A stretch of 64,000 nt of DNA, from contig OZ018328.1 in NCBI GenBank assembly GCA_963969495.1, positions 1,488,001-1,552,000 on the forward strand, in the 5' to 3' direction. Of the stretch, positions 22,074-34,344 are shown piece after piece. The notes beneath the pieces are model-generated. The model searched no databases and was not told the DNA's origin. It saw only the letters and a list, made by a program, of their open reading frames with translations. A program made the translations under genes and the position numbers. The DNA is from Ceratothoa steindachneri. Lineage: Eukaryota > Arthropoda > Malacostraca > Isopoda > Cymothoidae. Numbering within the stretch: the first letter of the stretch is position 1; each line of letters begins with the position of its first letter.

Positions 22074-24530
22074 ATGCCCAATGATGATAAAAAAACAAAA
22101 CAAACCCAACCCTCAACTTTCCCTGTTCCATCGACGGAGCCGCCCTCGGGCAACTCCAGCAAAAAAATGGAGGTCCCCCCCCCTGTGCTTGCACAGGGGA
22201 CCCTCCATATTTCTCTAACCGGAGAGGAGGCTTACTCCTCTCCTTCGCCTACGGGTGCAGGGGACTCCCCCTCACCCCCTTCTCTGGAGGTGCTTTCGGG
22301 CACCTCCCTTTTCCCAGCGGCAGTCCCCTCTTTTCTTTCCAAGGGGACTGCCAAGAAAGCCAGCAGGCAGCCCTTAGCCAGCCGCTCCACATCGAAGCGG
22401 CTCGGTAGGGCAAACCCCCTTAGGGGGGAGAGGAAGGCCAGGCCCCTTCGGCCACTTCCCTCAAAAGACCTGCAGGCAAGAATATTAAACCTTGCCGGGG
22501 TTAAGGCTTGTGCCTCCCCACAAATGGCTCTTGACGCTGCCAAGGGGACCTGCGATGTCCTGGGAGGGGATGGCCAACTGGAGGCCCCTCCTGTGATAGA
22601 CATGGTCCTTGAGGAGACCCAGCCTCAGACGGTAGGGCCTTCCATGGGGGAGAATCCGGGCTCGGCGGCAAGCACCGAACCCGAGTCCGCCCCTATGCAA
22701 GGTCCTCCTCAAACGTTTGAGGGCTCCGAGGCAATACAAAGAGGGGAGGGAACTCCTCCGACAGGTGCCCCCACGACAACCAGGAACTTCTGCATTTCGG
22801 AGATGGACCTGGCTGAGGCCAGCCCATCTGGCATGGGGATTTCTGCCGGTGGAGGTGAGAAGCGGGTTCATTCCCCGCCCTCCTCTCCAAAAAAGAAAAA
22901 GACTAAAAGGACTAAAAAGACGAAAAAGACTCGGGGCTCCTCTCCATCCGCGGACGCTGCCGGGACGGATGGGTCTGCTGCCACTTTGGTAGGCGACCAA
23001 GCCAAGATCGGCACATCCGGCCCCTCTACCCCCCTCCCATGTGCGGAGCGCCTGACGAAGACTAAGAACAAGAGTGCACAGGGGGGAGCCTCGATGACAT
23101 CGGGGCCACTCATTCAGGGATTACCTGGCGTTTTCGAGCCCGCTGGCTTCAAACGCTTCCTCGTTATTCGCTCCACTGATGGCACCATGTTGTCCAAGGG
23201 CAACATGATCCATCAGAGGAGAGGATTAGCTAGTGCAATTGGGAGAGAGCCGAAGGTGACCCGTTTCTCGGACAGGAGCCTTCTGGCGAATGCGGTGAAT
23301 CCCGCCGAGGCGGCCAAGATAAGTGCTCTTCGGACACTTCATGGCACCCCGGTGAGTGTGACGCCACACTCTACCATGAACTTTGTGAAAGGAGTAGTTT
23401 ATGCGAAGGAACTCGTTGACTACTCCATTGAGGACAACACCCTAGAGCTGGCCGACCATAGGGTGGTCAGGGTCGAACGTGTGATGAGAAAACAGGGAGG
23501 GGTCTCGAGACCCACCCCTACACTCTTCGTCACGTTCGACTATGACAAGCACCCTGAGTCGGTGCGTGCTGGTTGGTACCGCTACCGCGTGAAGGCATTC
23601 GTGCCACTGCTGCGGCAGGGCTATTACTGTCACCGCTTCGGCCATACGAATCGTTCTTGTAGACGTGCAAAGTCAGGGTCACCCGAAGTCTGTGTAAATT
23701 GCTCCAAGGTCGCACACGATAAGTCCAAATCGTGTGTGGCCAAGTGTGTCAATTACGGAAAGCCGTACCCTGCTTCTTCGAAGCAGTGTGTTGCATATCT
23801 CCTTGAGAAAGAAATCCTGGCCGTTCAGGCATAGGATAGACTCTCATTCCGGGAGGCTAAGGACTTGGTCCTGGCGCGCCTGACTCTGCCTGGGACGTCA
23901 TATGCCTCAGTAGTTAGAAAGGCACCCTCTGCTCCTGGCCCATCCAGGCCAACGAGCACGGTTGTTTCCGCGCCCATTCGGAGCCCTTCTGCGGGCTCTA
24001 CCCAACCCGGGCGCTCCCCTGGTAAAGCTGGCGGCAAAAAGGGTTCATACCCAGCCCCGGCTAAAACAAGGGCTCCCCCCTCTTCCCCCAGCGTGACCGG
24101 TTCCCGCAAGGCGAAGCGGCCACGCGCCTCCACCGAGTCGTTAGACTCACAGGAGGCAACACCCCTGAAGATGGTCGCTAGGCTATCTTCGGGGGTTCCT
24201 AAAGCTGTCCCATGAAAGGAGGACAGCAACAAAGGAGCTTCGGCTCCTTCGCCCACGCCCCGAGGTGGAGCGAGTGGCTCGGAGAGGGTGGTTCCTCGAA
24301 ATGAGGGCCCCCCGCCTCCCAAGCCGCAACGCCCGCCTAAGGTTTTAAGGCGGAGGGAGGAAAAGACTCGCATGGAGAGCCCAACCTCCCCCAATGAGTC
24401 CTCGAAGGCGACAGCGCCTCCAGAGTTTTGTCCGGCAAACAGCGCCCGGGGTTCTGCCCCCGGGAAGCGTACAACCATTCCCGTGAGGGTCTTCAATTCG
24501 AGGAGGGGCCCCGCGTTTCCTCCGAGCTAG
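22074..24530 (+). pseudogene. Family F ORF1, unit B (best-preserved frame)
   Basis: A single frame runs from ATG 22074 to TAG 24530, 818 codons, interrupted only by TAG at 23832-23834 and TGA at 24213-24215. This makes it the best guide to ORF1 length. The core (about residues 350-500) has the conserved GFKRFLVIRS and RTLHGTPVSVTPHSTM blocks. The knuckles at about residues 518-570 read CHRFGHTNRSC, CVNCSKVAHDKSKSC and CVNYGKPYPASSKQC. In the last one Cys to Tyr and His to Tyr changes destroy the zinc site. The C-terminal third is Pro/Ser/Lys-rich and probably disordered. Confidence 0.9.
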
Positions 24531-27435
24531 GCCTGGAGGGCATATTTCTTCAATGGAATTGCCGTGGACTTCGGGCCAACTTGGAGGAGCTGCGGAGGCT
24601 CGTCTCGTCCCGTTCCCGTTAGGTATTTTTTTGCAGGAGACCATGCTAGGCGCGTGCCCGCTGCCTGCCCTCCCGGGGTATAAGGGACTTGCGACCCCAC
24701 CACCGCGGAAAGGCCGGGCTGGGGGATGCGCGGTTTACACCAGGCATGATGTCTCCGTTCTTCCTTTCTCTTTAGATACCTCCTTTCAGGCAGTGGCTGT
24801 GCAGCTGCACCTGGATAGGAGGTATACTATCATTTCTGCGTACATTCCACCGTCATCTGACGTCGACGCGGAGGACTTCCGCCGCGTCGTGGCACGGTTG
24901 CCGAGGCCCTATCTCTTGCTTGGAGATCTGAACGGCAGGCATCCTCTCTGGGGAGATTACTCCATAAATCCCAGGGGACAAGTCCTTACTGATCTGATCG
25001 AAGAGCTTGAGATGGGTGTCCTAAACGTGGATGAGTTTACGCATCACTGTCCGAGAACCGCTTCATTTTCTTGCCTTGACCTATCTTTGTGCTCTTCGGA
25101 TGCACAGCCTGATTTTGATTGGGGGGTGGTCGATGACCTCCATGGTAGTGATCACTTTCCCATTCAAATATCATTTTCAGGGCAACTGCCGCCTGAGAGA
25201 CCACCTCGGTGGTGCTTGGCGCGGGCGCGGTGGCCTGCATTTCAGGAAATGACTGAATTCTCTATCTCAGTCGAGGAGTTTAGGTTGGTAGATGAGGCCG
25301 TTGAGTTCTTCTCCGGCAACTTCATCGCCGTGGACCTGACTACTATTCCTAGGACGTCTGGCCGTTTTGCACGCTGACCACTCCCATGGTGGTCGGCCGA
25401 GTGTGAGACGGCCCTCAAACAGAAGCGTTATGCCTAAATGCGCTATAAGCGCCGCCCGAACGATTTCACTGTCGCTGAATTTCGTCGGGCTAGGGCTAGG
25501 TTCTGGTATATTTCGAAGCACGCCCGCCGCTCTTCTTGGCGGGCATACGTGTCTTCACTTAACGGGAAAGACCCCTTTAGCTGAGGTGTGGAAGCGAGTC
25601 AAAAGGATTCGGGGCAAGTTCTCGCAGGTCCCCCCTCCCGTTCTCCAGGAAAATGGGACCGCAATCTCGGCCCCCGCGTCCGTACGGAATCCTTAGCAAC
25701 CGCTTTTTCCGCATTCTCTAGCCGTGATGCTGCTCCGCCATCATTCAATGCATGTCGTGATGCCGCGGAAGGCCACCGGCTGGACTTTACCTCCAGAGGC
25801 GGAGAACCCTTCAACGACAAGTTTACTGTGAGTGTGTTGCGTTCCGCTCTCGCTTCGTGCGCGCCCCCCGATATGGTACGGACGATGTCCCGTACGCCAT
25901 GCTTCGACACCTGGGTGAGCAAAGCATGACCTTTCTGTTAGATTTGTTCGACATGATCTGGGTGGAAGGTCTTCTCCCAGACTCCTGGCGAATCGCTACT
26001 GTGCTCGCCTTTCGTAAGCCGGGGAGAGATCACTCTACTCCGACCGGTTTCCGCCCAATCTCTCTAACCTCTTGCGTGTGCAAGTTGATGGAGAAATTGG
26101 TAAATGTTAGATCAGCCTATTTCCTGGACAGCGGAGGCCATCTGTCTTCTGCACAGTGCGGCTTCCGTAAGTTCCACTCCACGTCGGATGCTCTGCTCCG
26201 ACTGAAAAATGCCATCTGCGAGGCTTTCCTTCATAGACAGCACTACGCCACGGTGTTTTTTGATCTAGAAAAGGCCTATGATACCGCATGGCGATACGGT
26301 ATCATGGAGACTCTCCACACGATGGGGGCGAGGGGACGCCTCCCAATGTTTATATCTGAATTTTTGCGAGATCGTCGATTTCGCGTACGGGTGGGGGGAA
26401 CCAACTCCGGCTTAAAGAACAGGAAGAGGGTGTCCCGCAGGGAAGTGTCCTCAGTGTCACACTCTTTGCCTTGAGCATCAACGGCATCACCTCGGTGCTG
26501 CCGGAAGATCTTCTCGCTACGCTCTACGTGGACGACCTTTCGATCTCTTTTGGCGCGGCCCAGATGCCAATTCTGGAGCGTCGACTCCAACAGGCATTGA
26601 ACCGTGTCTCTCGCTATGCCGTATCGCACAGGTTTCGGTTTTCTTTGGCCAAGACTAAGGTGGTGCACTTCTGCCGCCATCCACGGCTTCACCCCGACCC
26701 AGATTTGTTTCTTAATGGGGTGCGCCTGGATGTGGTTGAGTCGCACCGTTTCCTTGGTCTTGTATTCGACCGACGCCTCACCTGGGAGGCTCATATTCGC
26801 AGCCTTAGGGTCTGTTATACCCGCGCCATGGACATTCTCCGTTCCGTGACGTTCAGCGCTTGGGGCGCTGATAGGGCTACCGCCTTACTTTTTTATCGAT
26901 CGTTTGTTCGCTCGAAGCTCGACTAAGGATGCGAGTTTTATGTATCCGCAGCCGAGCGTTTATTGCGGAAGGTGGATTCGATCCACCACACCGGCCTTCG
27001 CCTTGCGACCGGTGCCTTCCGCACTTCCCCCATTGACAGCTTGTTGGTCGATTCCACTCGCTCCGCGCCGCGTGCAGTGCATCACTCGCCTGTACGCGCG
27101 AGCCCGGCGCCTCCCTCAGTCGCCCACAGCTCTCACTGCTTCCGCAGCTGATCTCGATGGTGCCTATGCCGCCGAGAGACGCCAGTCATATCCTAAGCCC
27201 TTTTGGTTTAGCGCCAGGAAACTCCTTTGAGAGGTAGATATAGCTCTCGGGCCGGTGACGCCCCTGGTTCTGCCCAGGACGCCACCCTGGAGGGTACCAC
27301 ATTTGGCTATTTGTCGCCACGCCTCTGCTCCCAAAGCTTGTACTGCGCCGGGAGTATTGCGTTCGACCTTTTTGGAGCACACATCGTGTCACGCTGGTAC
27401 CGTGCCAGTGTATACGGATGGCTCCAAGTCCCAAG
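24398..27435 (+). pseudogene. Family F ORF2, unit B, truncated in RNase H
   Basis: The ORF2 frame opens after TGA 24395-24397. A base lost near 24620 breaks the endonuclease start, and the frame then runs to a TGA at 25375-25377. Further damage is a TAA at about 25436, an extra A near 25568, and indels and stops near 25690, 26400 and 26930. Endonuclease motifs (LLLGDLNGR, SDHFPI) and RT motifs (FDLEKAYDTAW, YVDDLSISF near 26526) are intact locally. The unit shares the 11-base deletion (near 27052) and the TGA (27228-27230) of unit A and ends at TDGSKSQ. Confidence 0.88.
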
Positions 27436-27953
27436 CCCCCGTAAGGGGCGCGGCGATTTGCCATCTTGGCCGCCGTGCTGACGGGACTCAGCACCCCGTC
27501 CGGCCACAGCTTAGCCTCTCTTCCTTCCTTCAAAACACTTGTTTCCTCTCTTTTCACACAACCTCTCCCACAACTTTCTCTGGTCAGCCTCTAATTTCAC
27601 AGGGTAGATGCTGACCTTCCTTTCAGCCAACCGTCCCGCATCGGGGCTGAGGGGGTGGGGGACAATGTTCCCTAACCCCTGAGCTCCGGTCTGGGGTGGC
27701 TGGTTTTTAACTACCTGCTTCATCCCCACCCATACCTTCCTCACATCCCTTTTCCTCTCCTCTTCACAATCTATTAATTTTTACGCCGTGTCTAAGGTGG
27801 AGCCGCCATGCCGATGGACTGCCAGGCCACCAGGCGGGAGGGGTGGTCTTAAATGGCGGCGCCTGGCTCTGCCGGGCTTGTAAGCACCTCTCGCAGTGCG
27901 GGCTACTGCGAGAGGTGTGCGCGATTGCATCCTGTGTTTAAAAAAGGGTCACC

Positions 27954-30406
27954 ACGCCCAATGATGATAAAAAAACAAAACAAACCCAACCCTCAACTTT
28001 CCCTGTTCCATCGACGGAGCCGCCCTCGGGCAGCTCCAGCAAAAAAATGGAGGTCCCCCCCCCTGTGCTTGCACAGGGGACCCTCCATATTTCTCTAACC
28101 GGAGAGGAGGCTTACTCCTCTCCTTCGCCTACGGGTGCAGGGGACTCCCCCTCACCCCCTTCTCTGGAGGTGCTTTCGGGCGCCTCCCTTTTCCCAGCGG
28201 CAGTCCCCTCTTTTCTTTCCAAGGGGACTGCCAAGAAAGCCAGCAGGCAGCCCTTAGCCAGCCGCTCCGCATCAAAGCGGCTCGGTATGGCAAACCCCCT
28301 TAGGGGGGAGAGGGAAGCCAGGCCCCTTCGGTCGCTTCCCTCAAAAGACCTGCTGGCAAGAATTTTAAACATTGCTGGGGTCAAGGCCTGTGCCTCCCCA
28401 CACAAGACTGGCAACACTGCCAAGGGGACCTGTGATGTCCTGGGAGGGGATGGCCAACTGGAGGCCCCTCCTGTGATAAACATGGTCCTTGAGGAGACCC
28501 AGCCTCAGACGGTAGGGCCTTCCATGGGGGGGAATTCGGCTCAACGCCAAGCACCGAACCCAAATCCGCCCCTATGCAAGGTCCTCCTCAAATGGCTGAT
28601 GGCTCCGAGGCAGTAAAAGGAGGGGAGGGATCTCCTCCGACAGGTGCCCCTACGACAACCAGGACCTTCTCCATTTCGGAGAGGGACCTGGCTGAGGCCG
28701 TCCATCTGGCCTGGGGGCTTCTTCCGGCGGAGGTGAAAAGCGGGTTCATTCCCTGCCCTCCTCTCCAAAAAAGAAAAAGACAAAGAAGACTAAAAAGACG
28801 AAAAAGACTCGGGGCTCCTCTCCATCCGCGGGGGCTGCGGGGACGGATGGGTCTGCTGCCACTTTGGTAGGCGACCAAGCCAAGATCGGCACATCCGGCC
28901 CCTCTACCCCCCTCCCGTGTGCGGAGCCCCTGACCAAGACTAACACCAAGAGTGCACAGGGCGGAGCCTCGATGACATCGGGGCCCCTGATTCAGAGGTT
29001 ACCTGGCGTTTTCGAGCCCGCTGGCTTCAAACGCTTCCTCGTTATTCGCTCCACTGATTGCACCATGTTGTCCAAGGGCAACATGATCCATCAGAGGAGA
29101 GGATTAGCTAGTGCAATTGGTAGAGAGCCGAAGGTGACCCGTTTCTCGGACGGCAGCCTTCTGGCGAATGCGGCGAATCCCGCCGAGGGGGCCAAGATAA
29201 GTGCTCTTCGGACACTTCATGGCACCCCGGTGAGTGTGACACCACACTCTACCATGAACTTTGTGAAAGGAGTAGTTTATGCGAGGGAACTCGTTGACTA
29301 CTCCATTGAGGACATCACCCTAGAGCTGGCCGACCATGGGACGGTCAAGGTCGAACGTGTGATGAGAAAACAGGGAGGGGCTTCGAGACCCACCCCTACA
29401 CTCTTCGTCACGTTCGACAGTGACAAGCTCCCTGAGTCGGTGCGTGCCGGTTGGTACCACTACCGCGTGAAGGCATTCGTGCCACTGCCGTGGCGGTGCT
29501 ATTACTGTCACCGCTTCGGCCATACAAATCGCTCATGTAGACGTGCAAAGTCGGGGTCACCCGAAGTCTGTGTAAATTGCTCCAAGTCGCACACGATAAG
29601 TCCAAATCGTGTGTGGCCAAATGTGTCAATTGCGGAGAGCCGCACCCTGCTTCTTCGAAGCAATGTGGTGCATATCTCCTTGAGAAAGAAATCCTGGCCG
29701 TTCAGGCCCAGGATAGACTCTCATTCCGCGAGGCTAAGGACTTGGTCCTGGCGCGCCCAGCTCTGCCTGAGACGTCATATGCCTCAGTAGTTCGAAAGGC
29801 ACCCTCTGCTCCTGGCCCATCCAGGCCAACGAGCACGGTTGTTTCCGCGCCCATTCGAAGCCCTTCTGCGGGCTCTACCCAACCCGGGCGCTCCCCTGGT
29901 AAAGCTGGCGGCAAAAAGGGTTCATCCCAGCCCCGGCTAAAACCAGGGCTCCTCCCTCTTCCCCCAGCGTGACCGTTTCCCGCAAGGCGAAACGGCCACG
30001 CGCCTCCACCGAGTCGTTAGACTCACAGGAGGCAACACCCCTAAAGATGGTCGCTAGGCCATCCTCAGGGGTTCCTAAAGCTGTCCCCCGAAAGGAGGAC
30101 AGCAACAAAGGAGCTTCGGCTCCTTCGCCCACGCCCCGAGGTGAAGCGAGTGGCTCGGAGACGGTGGTTCCTCGAAAAGAGGCCCCCCCGCCTCCGAAGC
30201 CGCAGCGCCCGCCTAAGGTTTCGAGGCGGAGGGAGGAAAAGACTCGCATGGCGAGCCCAACCTCCCCCAATAAGTCCTCGAAGGCGACAGCAACGCCAGC
30301 GCTTTATCCGGCCAACAGTGCCCGGGGTTCTGCCCCCGGGAAGCGTACGGCCATTCCCGTGAGGGTCTTCAATTCGAGGAGGGCCCCCGCGTCTCCTCCG
30401 AGCTAG
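27954..30406 (+). pseudogene. Family F ORF1, unit C
   Basis: The family initiator ATG is ACG here (27954-27956). The next in-frame ATG is at 28047. Frameshifts are visible near 28535 (divergent, unit-specific block), near 28770, at about 29585 inside the second knuckle region (one base lost), and near 29925. Between them the core 28864-29580 is open, and the first knuckle CYYCHRFGHTNRSC is intact, as is CVNCGEPHPASSKQC. It ends at the family stop with SRRAPASPPS. Confidence 0.88.
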
Positions 30407-33400
30407 GCCTGGTGGGCATATTCCTTCAATGGAATTGCCGTGGACTCCGGGCCAACTGGGAGGAGCTGCGGAAGCTCGCCTCGTCCCGTTCCCCGTTAGC
30501 TAGTGTTTTTGCAGGAGACCATGCTAGGCGCGTGCCCCCTGCCTGCCCTCCCGGGGTATAAGGGTCTTGCGACCCCATCACCGCGGGATGGCCGGGCTGG
30601 GGGATGCGCGGTTTACACCCGGCATGATGTCTCCGTTCTTCCTTTCTCTTTAGATACCTCCTTTCAGGCAGTGGCTGTGCAGCTGCACCTGGATAGGAGG
30701 TATACTATCATTTCTGCGTACATTCCACCGTCAGCTGACTTCGACGCGGAGGACTTCCGCCGCGTCGTGGCACGGTTGCCGAGGCCCTATCTCTTGCTTG
30801 GAGATCTGAACGGCAGGCATCCTCTCTGGGGAGATTACTCCATAAATCCCAGGGGACAAGTCCTTGCCGATCTGATCGAAGAGCTTGAGATGGGTGTCCT
30901 AAACGTGGATGAGTTTACGCATCACTGTCCGAGAACCGCTTCATTTTCTTGCCTTGACCTATCTTTGTGCTCTTCGGATGCACAGCCTGATTTTGATTGG
31001 GGGGTGGTCAAAGACCTCCATGGTAGTGATCACTTTCCCATTCAAATATCATTTTCAGGGCAACTGCCGTTTGAGAGACCACCTCGGTGGTGCTTGGCGC
31101 GGGCGCGGTGGCCTGCATATCAGGAAACGACTGAATTCTCTATCTCATTCGAGGAGTTTAGGTCGGTAGCTGAGGCCGTTGAGTTCTTCTCCGGCAACCT
31201 CATCGCCGTGGGCCTGACTACTATTCCTAGGACGTCTGGCCGTTTTGCACGCCGACCACTTCCATGGTGGTCGGCCGAGTGTGAGACGGCCCTCAAACAG
31301 AAGCGTTATGCCTACATGCGCTATAAGCGCCGCCCGAATGATTTCACTGTCGCTGAATTTCGTCGGGCTAGGGCTAGGTTCCGGTATATTTCGAAGCACG
31401 CCCGCCGCTCTTCTTGGCAGGCATACGTGTCTTCACTTAACGGGAAGACCCCTTTAGCTGAGGTGGGGAAGCGAGTCAAAAGGATTCGGGGCAAGTTCTC
31501 GCAGGACCCCCCTCCCGTTCTCCAGGAGAATGGGACCGCAATCTCGGACCCCGCGTCCGTGGCGGAATCCTTAGCGACCGCTTTTTCCGCATTCTCTAGC
31601 CGTGATGCTGCTCCGCCAGCATTCAATGCACGTCGTGATGTCGCGGTAGCCTGCCCGCTGGACTTTACCTCCAGAGGCGGAGAACCCTTCAACGACAAGT
31701 TTACTGTGAGTGAGTTGCGTTCCGCTCGCGCTTCTTGCGCGGACGCCGCCCATGGTCCGGACGATGTCCCGTACGCCATGCTTCGACACCTGGGTGAGCG
31801 AGGCATGGCCTTTCTGTTAGATTTGTTCAACAGGATCTGGGTGGAAGGTCTTCTCCCAGACTCCTGGCGAATCGCTACTGTGCTCGCCTTTCGCAAACCG
31901 GGGAGAGATCACTCTACTCCGACCGGTTTCCGCCCAATCTCTCTAACCTCTTGCGTGTGCAAGTTGATGGAGAAATTAGGAAATGTTAGATAAGCCTATT
32001 TCCTGGACAGCGGAGGCCATCTGTCTTCTGCACAGTGCGGCTTCCGTAAGTTCCACTCCACGTCGGATGCTCTGCTCCGACTGGAAAGTGCTGTCTGCGA
32101 GGCTTTCCTTCGTAGACAGCACTACGCCACGGTGTTTTTTGATCTGGAGAAGGCCTATGATACCGCATGGCGATACGGTATCATGGAGACTCTCCACACG
32201 ATGGGGGCGAGGGGACGCCTCCCAATGTTTATATCTGAATTTTTGCGAGATCGTCGATTCCGCGTACGGGTGGGGGGAGCCCTCTCCGGCCCAAAGGAGC
32301 AGGAATTGGGTGTCCCGCAGGGAAGTGTCCTCAGTGTCACACTCTTTGCCCTGAGCATCAACGGCATCACCTCGGTGCTGCCGGAAGATGTTCTCGCTAC
32401 GCTCTACGTGGACGACCTTTCGATCTCTTTTGGCGCGGCCCAGATGCCAACTCTGGAGCGTCGACTCCAACAGGCATTGAACCGCGTCTCTCGCTATGCC
32501 GAAGCGCACAGGTTTCGCTTTTCTTTGGCCAAGACTAAGGTGGTGCACTTCTGCCGCCATCCACGGCTTCACCCCAACCCTGATTCGTTTCTTAAAGGGG
32601 TGCGCCTGGATGTGGTTGAGTCGCACCGTTTCCTTGGTCTTGTATTCGACCGACGCCTCACCTGGGAGGCTCATATTCGCAGCCTTAGGGTCTGTTGTAC
32701 CCGCACCATGGACATTCTCCGTTCCGTGACGTTCAGCGCTTGGGGCGCTGATAGGGCTACCGCCTTACTTTTTTATCGATCCTTTGTTCGCTCGAAGCTC
32801 GACTACGGATGCGAGTTTTATGCATCCGCAGCCGAGCGTTTATTGCGGAAGGTGGATTCGATCCACCACACCGGCCTTCGCCTTGCGACCGGTGCCTTCC
32901 GCACTTCTCCCATTGAGAGCCTGTTGGTCGATGCTGGGGAGATGCCACTCGCTCTGCGCCGCGTGCAGTGCATCACTCGCCTGTATGCGCGAGCCCAGCG
33001 CCTCCCTCAGTCGCCAAAAGCTCTCACTGCATCCGCAGCTGATCTCGATGGTGCCTATGCCGCCGAGAGACGCCAGTCATACCCTAAGCCCTTTGGGTTT
33101 AGGGCCAGGAAACTCCTTCGAGAAGTAAATATAGCTCTCGGGCCGGTGGCGCCCCTGGTTCTGCCCAGGACGCCACCCTGGAGGGTACCACATTTGGCTA
33201 TTTGTCGCCACGCCTCTGCTCCCAAAGCTTGTACTGCGCCGGGAGTATTGCGTTCTACCTTTTTGGAGCACACATCGTGTCACACTGGTACCGTGCCAGT
33301 GTATACGGATGGCTCCAAGTCCCAAAAGGGAGTTGGCTTCCACGCCGTATCCCCTCTGTTTGAAGTCAGCGGGGCTCTACCAGGCGCTGCGTCTGTCTTC

Positions 33401-34136
33401 ACGGTCGAGCTGGTGGCAATACACCACTCGGTACGGGAGATTACACGACGTGCCCGGTTCGGAGACCGGATTGTGATCTATAGCGACTCACAAAGCGCCC
33501 TGAGTGCTCTCGGGGCATTGGAATCTCCGCATCCCCTGGTTCGCGATATCCGTGACGCCACGGTTTTGGCGAGCCGGGCAGATGTCGAGATTATCTTCTG
33601 CTGGGTTCCTGGACATGTAGGAATTGCGGGGAATGAGCGCGCCGATGAGGGCGCTAAAGAGTCCGCGAGGACTCTGCGACCGGACCAGTGTTTCGCTCTT
33701 CCTCACACTGACTACATGGCTGGAATACGGGCAGCTCTTCGGCTGCTTGGCAAAGAAGATGGGAGACGGTCGAGGGGAACTTAAAGTTGCGTGCCATTGC
33801 GCCGCGACTGTTCCCATGGACCTATCCCCCAATGCCGCGGCGGCTTCAGGTTGCTTTCTGTCGTCTTCGAATCGGACACACTCGTGTGACGCATCGCTAC
33901 TTGATGGAGCACTCGCCTGCGCCCTATTGCAACGACTGCGTCGTCCCCCAGACTGTTCGGCACATTCTTGTCGAATGTCCCAGTCTGGGTGATCTTCGCG
34001 CACGATACCTGTCCCGGTACCGGGATGGGCGGGGTCGCTACCGCCTGTCCCTTGTACTCGGGACGAGTGCGTGCACATCGACTGGTGGACTTATTGACTT
34101 TTGGGGGGGGAGGCCGGCCTTCTCCCTATTATTTAA
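30274..34136 (+). pseudogene. Family F ORF2, unit C (EN-RT-RNase H)
   Basis: The frame opens after TAA 30271-30273. One extra base near 30500 breaks the endonuclease N-terminus. The frame is then open 30503-31993 (stop TAA 31991-31993, TTA in other copies) and 32132-33784. RT motifs are FDLEKAYDTAW near 32140, GVPQGS near 32310 and YVDDLSISF near 32406. RNase H motifs are TDGSK near 33306, YSDSQSAL near 33480 and GNERADEGAK near 33630. A lost base near 33740 and an extra G near 34108 shift the last part. The EN-RT-RNase H order with YVDD and RNase H places the family in the I/R1/LOA group (knowledge-based). The exact clade needs a phylogeny. Confidence 0.9.
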
Positions 34137-34250
34137 GCAGGGTTTGTTTTTTGTTTTGTTTTGTTTTGTTTTTTGCATTTGATTTTGTTTTTTTTCCTTT
34201 CCCCCATTTAGGGCGTTGTTTTTTTCTTTGTTTAATTTTATTTTAAAGTA

Positions 34251-34305
34251 GCCTAGAACTAGGCCAGTTTTAATACGGCGACTAATGCCCCTGTAGGCAG
34301 TCGCC
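34251..34305 (+). other. Family F 3'-terminal stem-loops (unit C)
   Basis: Hairpin 1 is at 34251-34264. Hairpin 2 is at 34277-34305 with the same paired arms as copy 2 and a changed loop (CCTGTA instead of CAAGTA). Arms conserved while the loop varies is the pattern of a selected RNA structure. Confidence 0.8.
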
Positions 34306-34334
34306 AGATGAGCTCTAATAAAACAAAAAAAATT

Positions 34335-34344
34335 AACGCGGTCA
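34335..34344. repeat. Right target-site duplication of the composite LINE
   Basis: AACGCGGTCA, identical to 15655-15664. Confidence 0.8.

Larger units (their letters stand above)
21556..27435 (+). mobile_element. Composite unit B (3'-truncated in RNase H)
   Basis: This is a 5,880-bp unit. Its 5' UTR is near-identical to unit C. Its 3' 400 bases are near-identical to unit A and end at the same base. Its middle (ORF1 C-terminus, endonuclease, RT) differs from both. Both junctions, A/B and B/C, have the same sequence. Confidence 0.85.
15665..34334 (+). mobile_element. Composite family F LINE: three head-to-tail units
   Basis: One 10-bp target duplication encloses units A (15665-21555), B (21556-27435) and C (27436-34334). 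Units A and B both stop just after the RNase H codons for TDGSKSQ, and the next unit's 5' end CCCCGTAAGG follows. Units B and C start 5,880 bases apart. Only unit C has the rest of RNase H, the 3' UTR and the tail. So the 5' end of A and the 3' end of C behave as the ends of a single insertion. Sequence differences between units exclude a simple recent duplication. Confidence 0.85.
27436..34334 (+). mobile_element. Composite unit C (complete 3' end)
   Basis: This is a full 6.9 kb unit with a 5' UTR like unit B, both ORFs, the full RNase H, the 3' UTR, both stem-loops and an A-rich tail near 34316-34331, followed by the right target duplication. It lacks the 11-base deletion and the TGA shared by A and B. 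Confidence 0.9.

Noticed and set aside
15665..34334. The tandem units as a simple assembly duplication
   Set aside because: The units differ at many positions and carry different frame-breaking mutations. One shared target duplication also encloses all three. Long reads would still be the decisive test.
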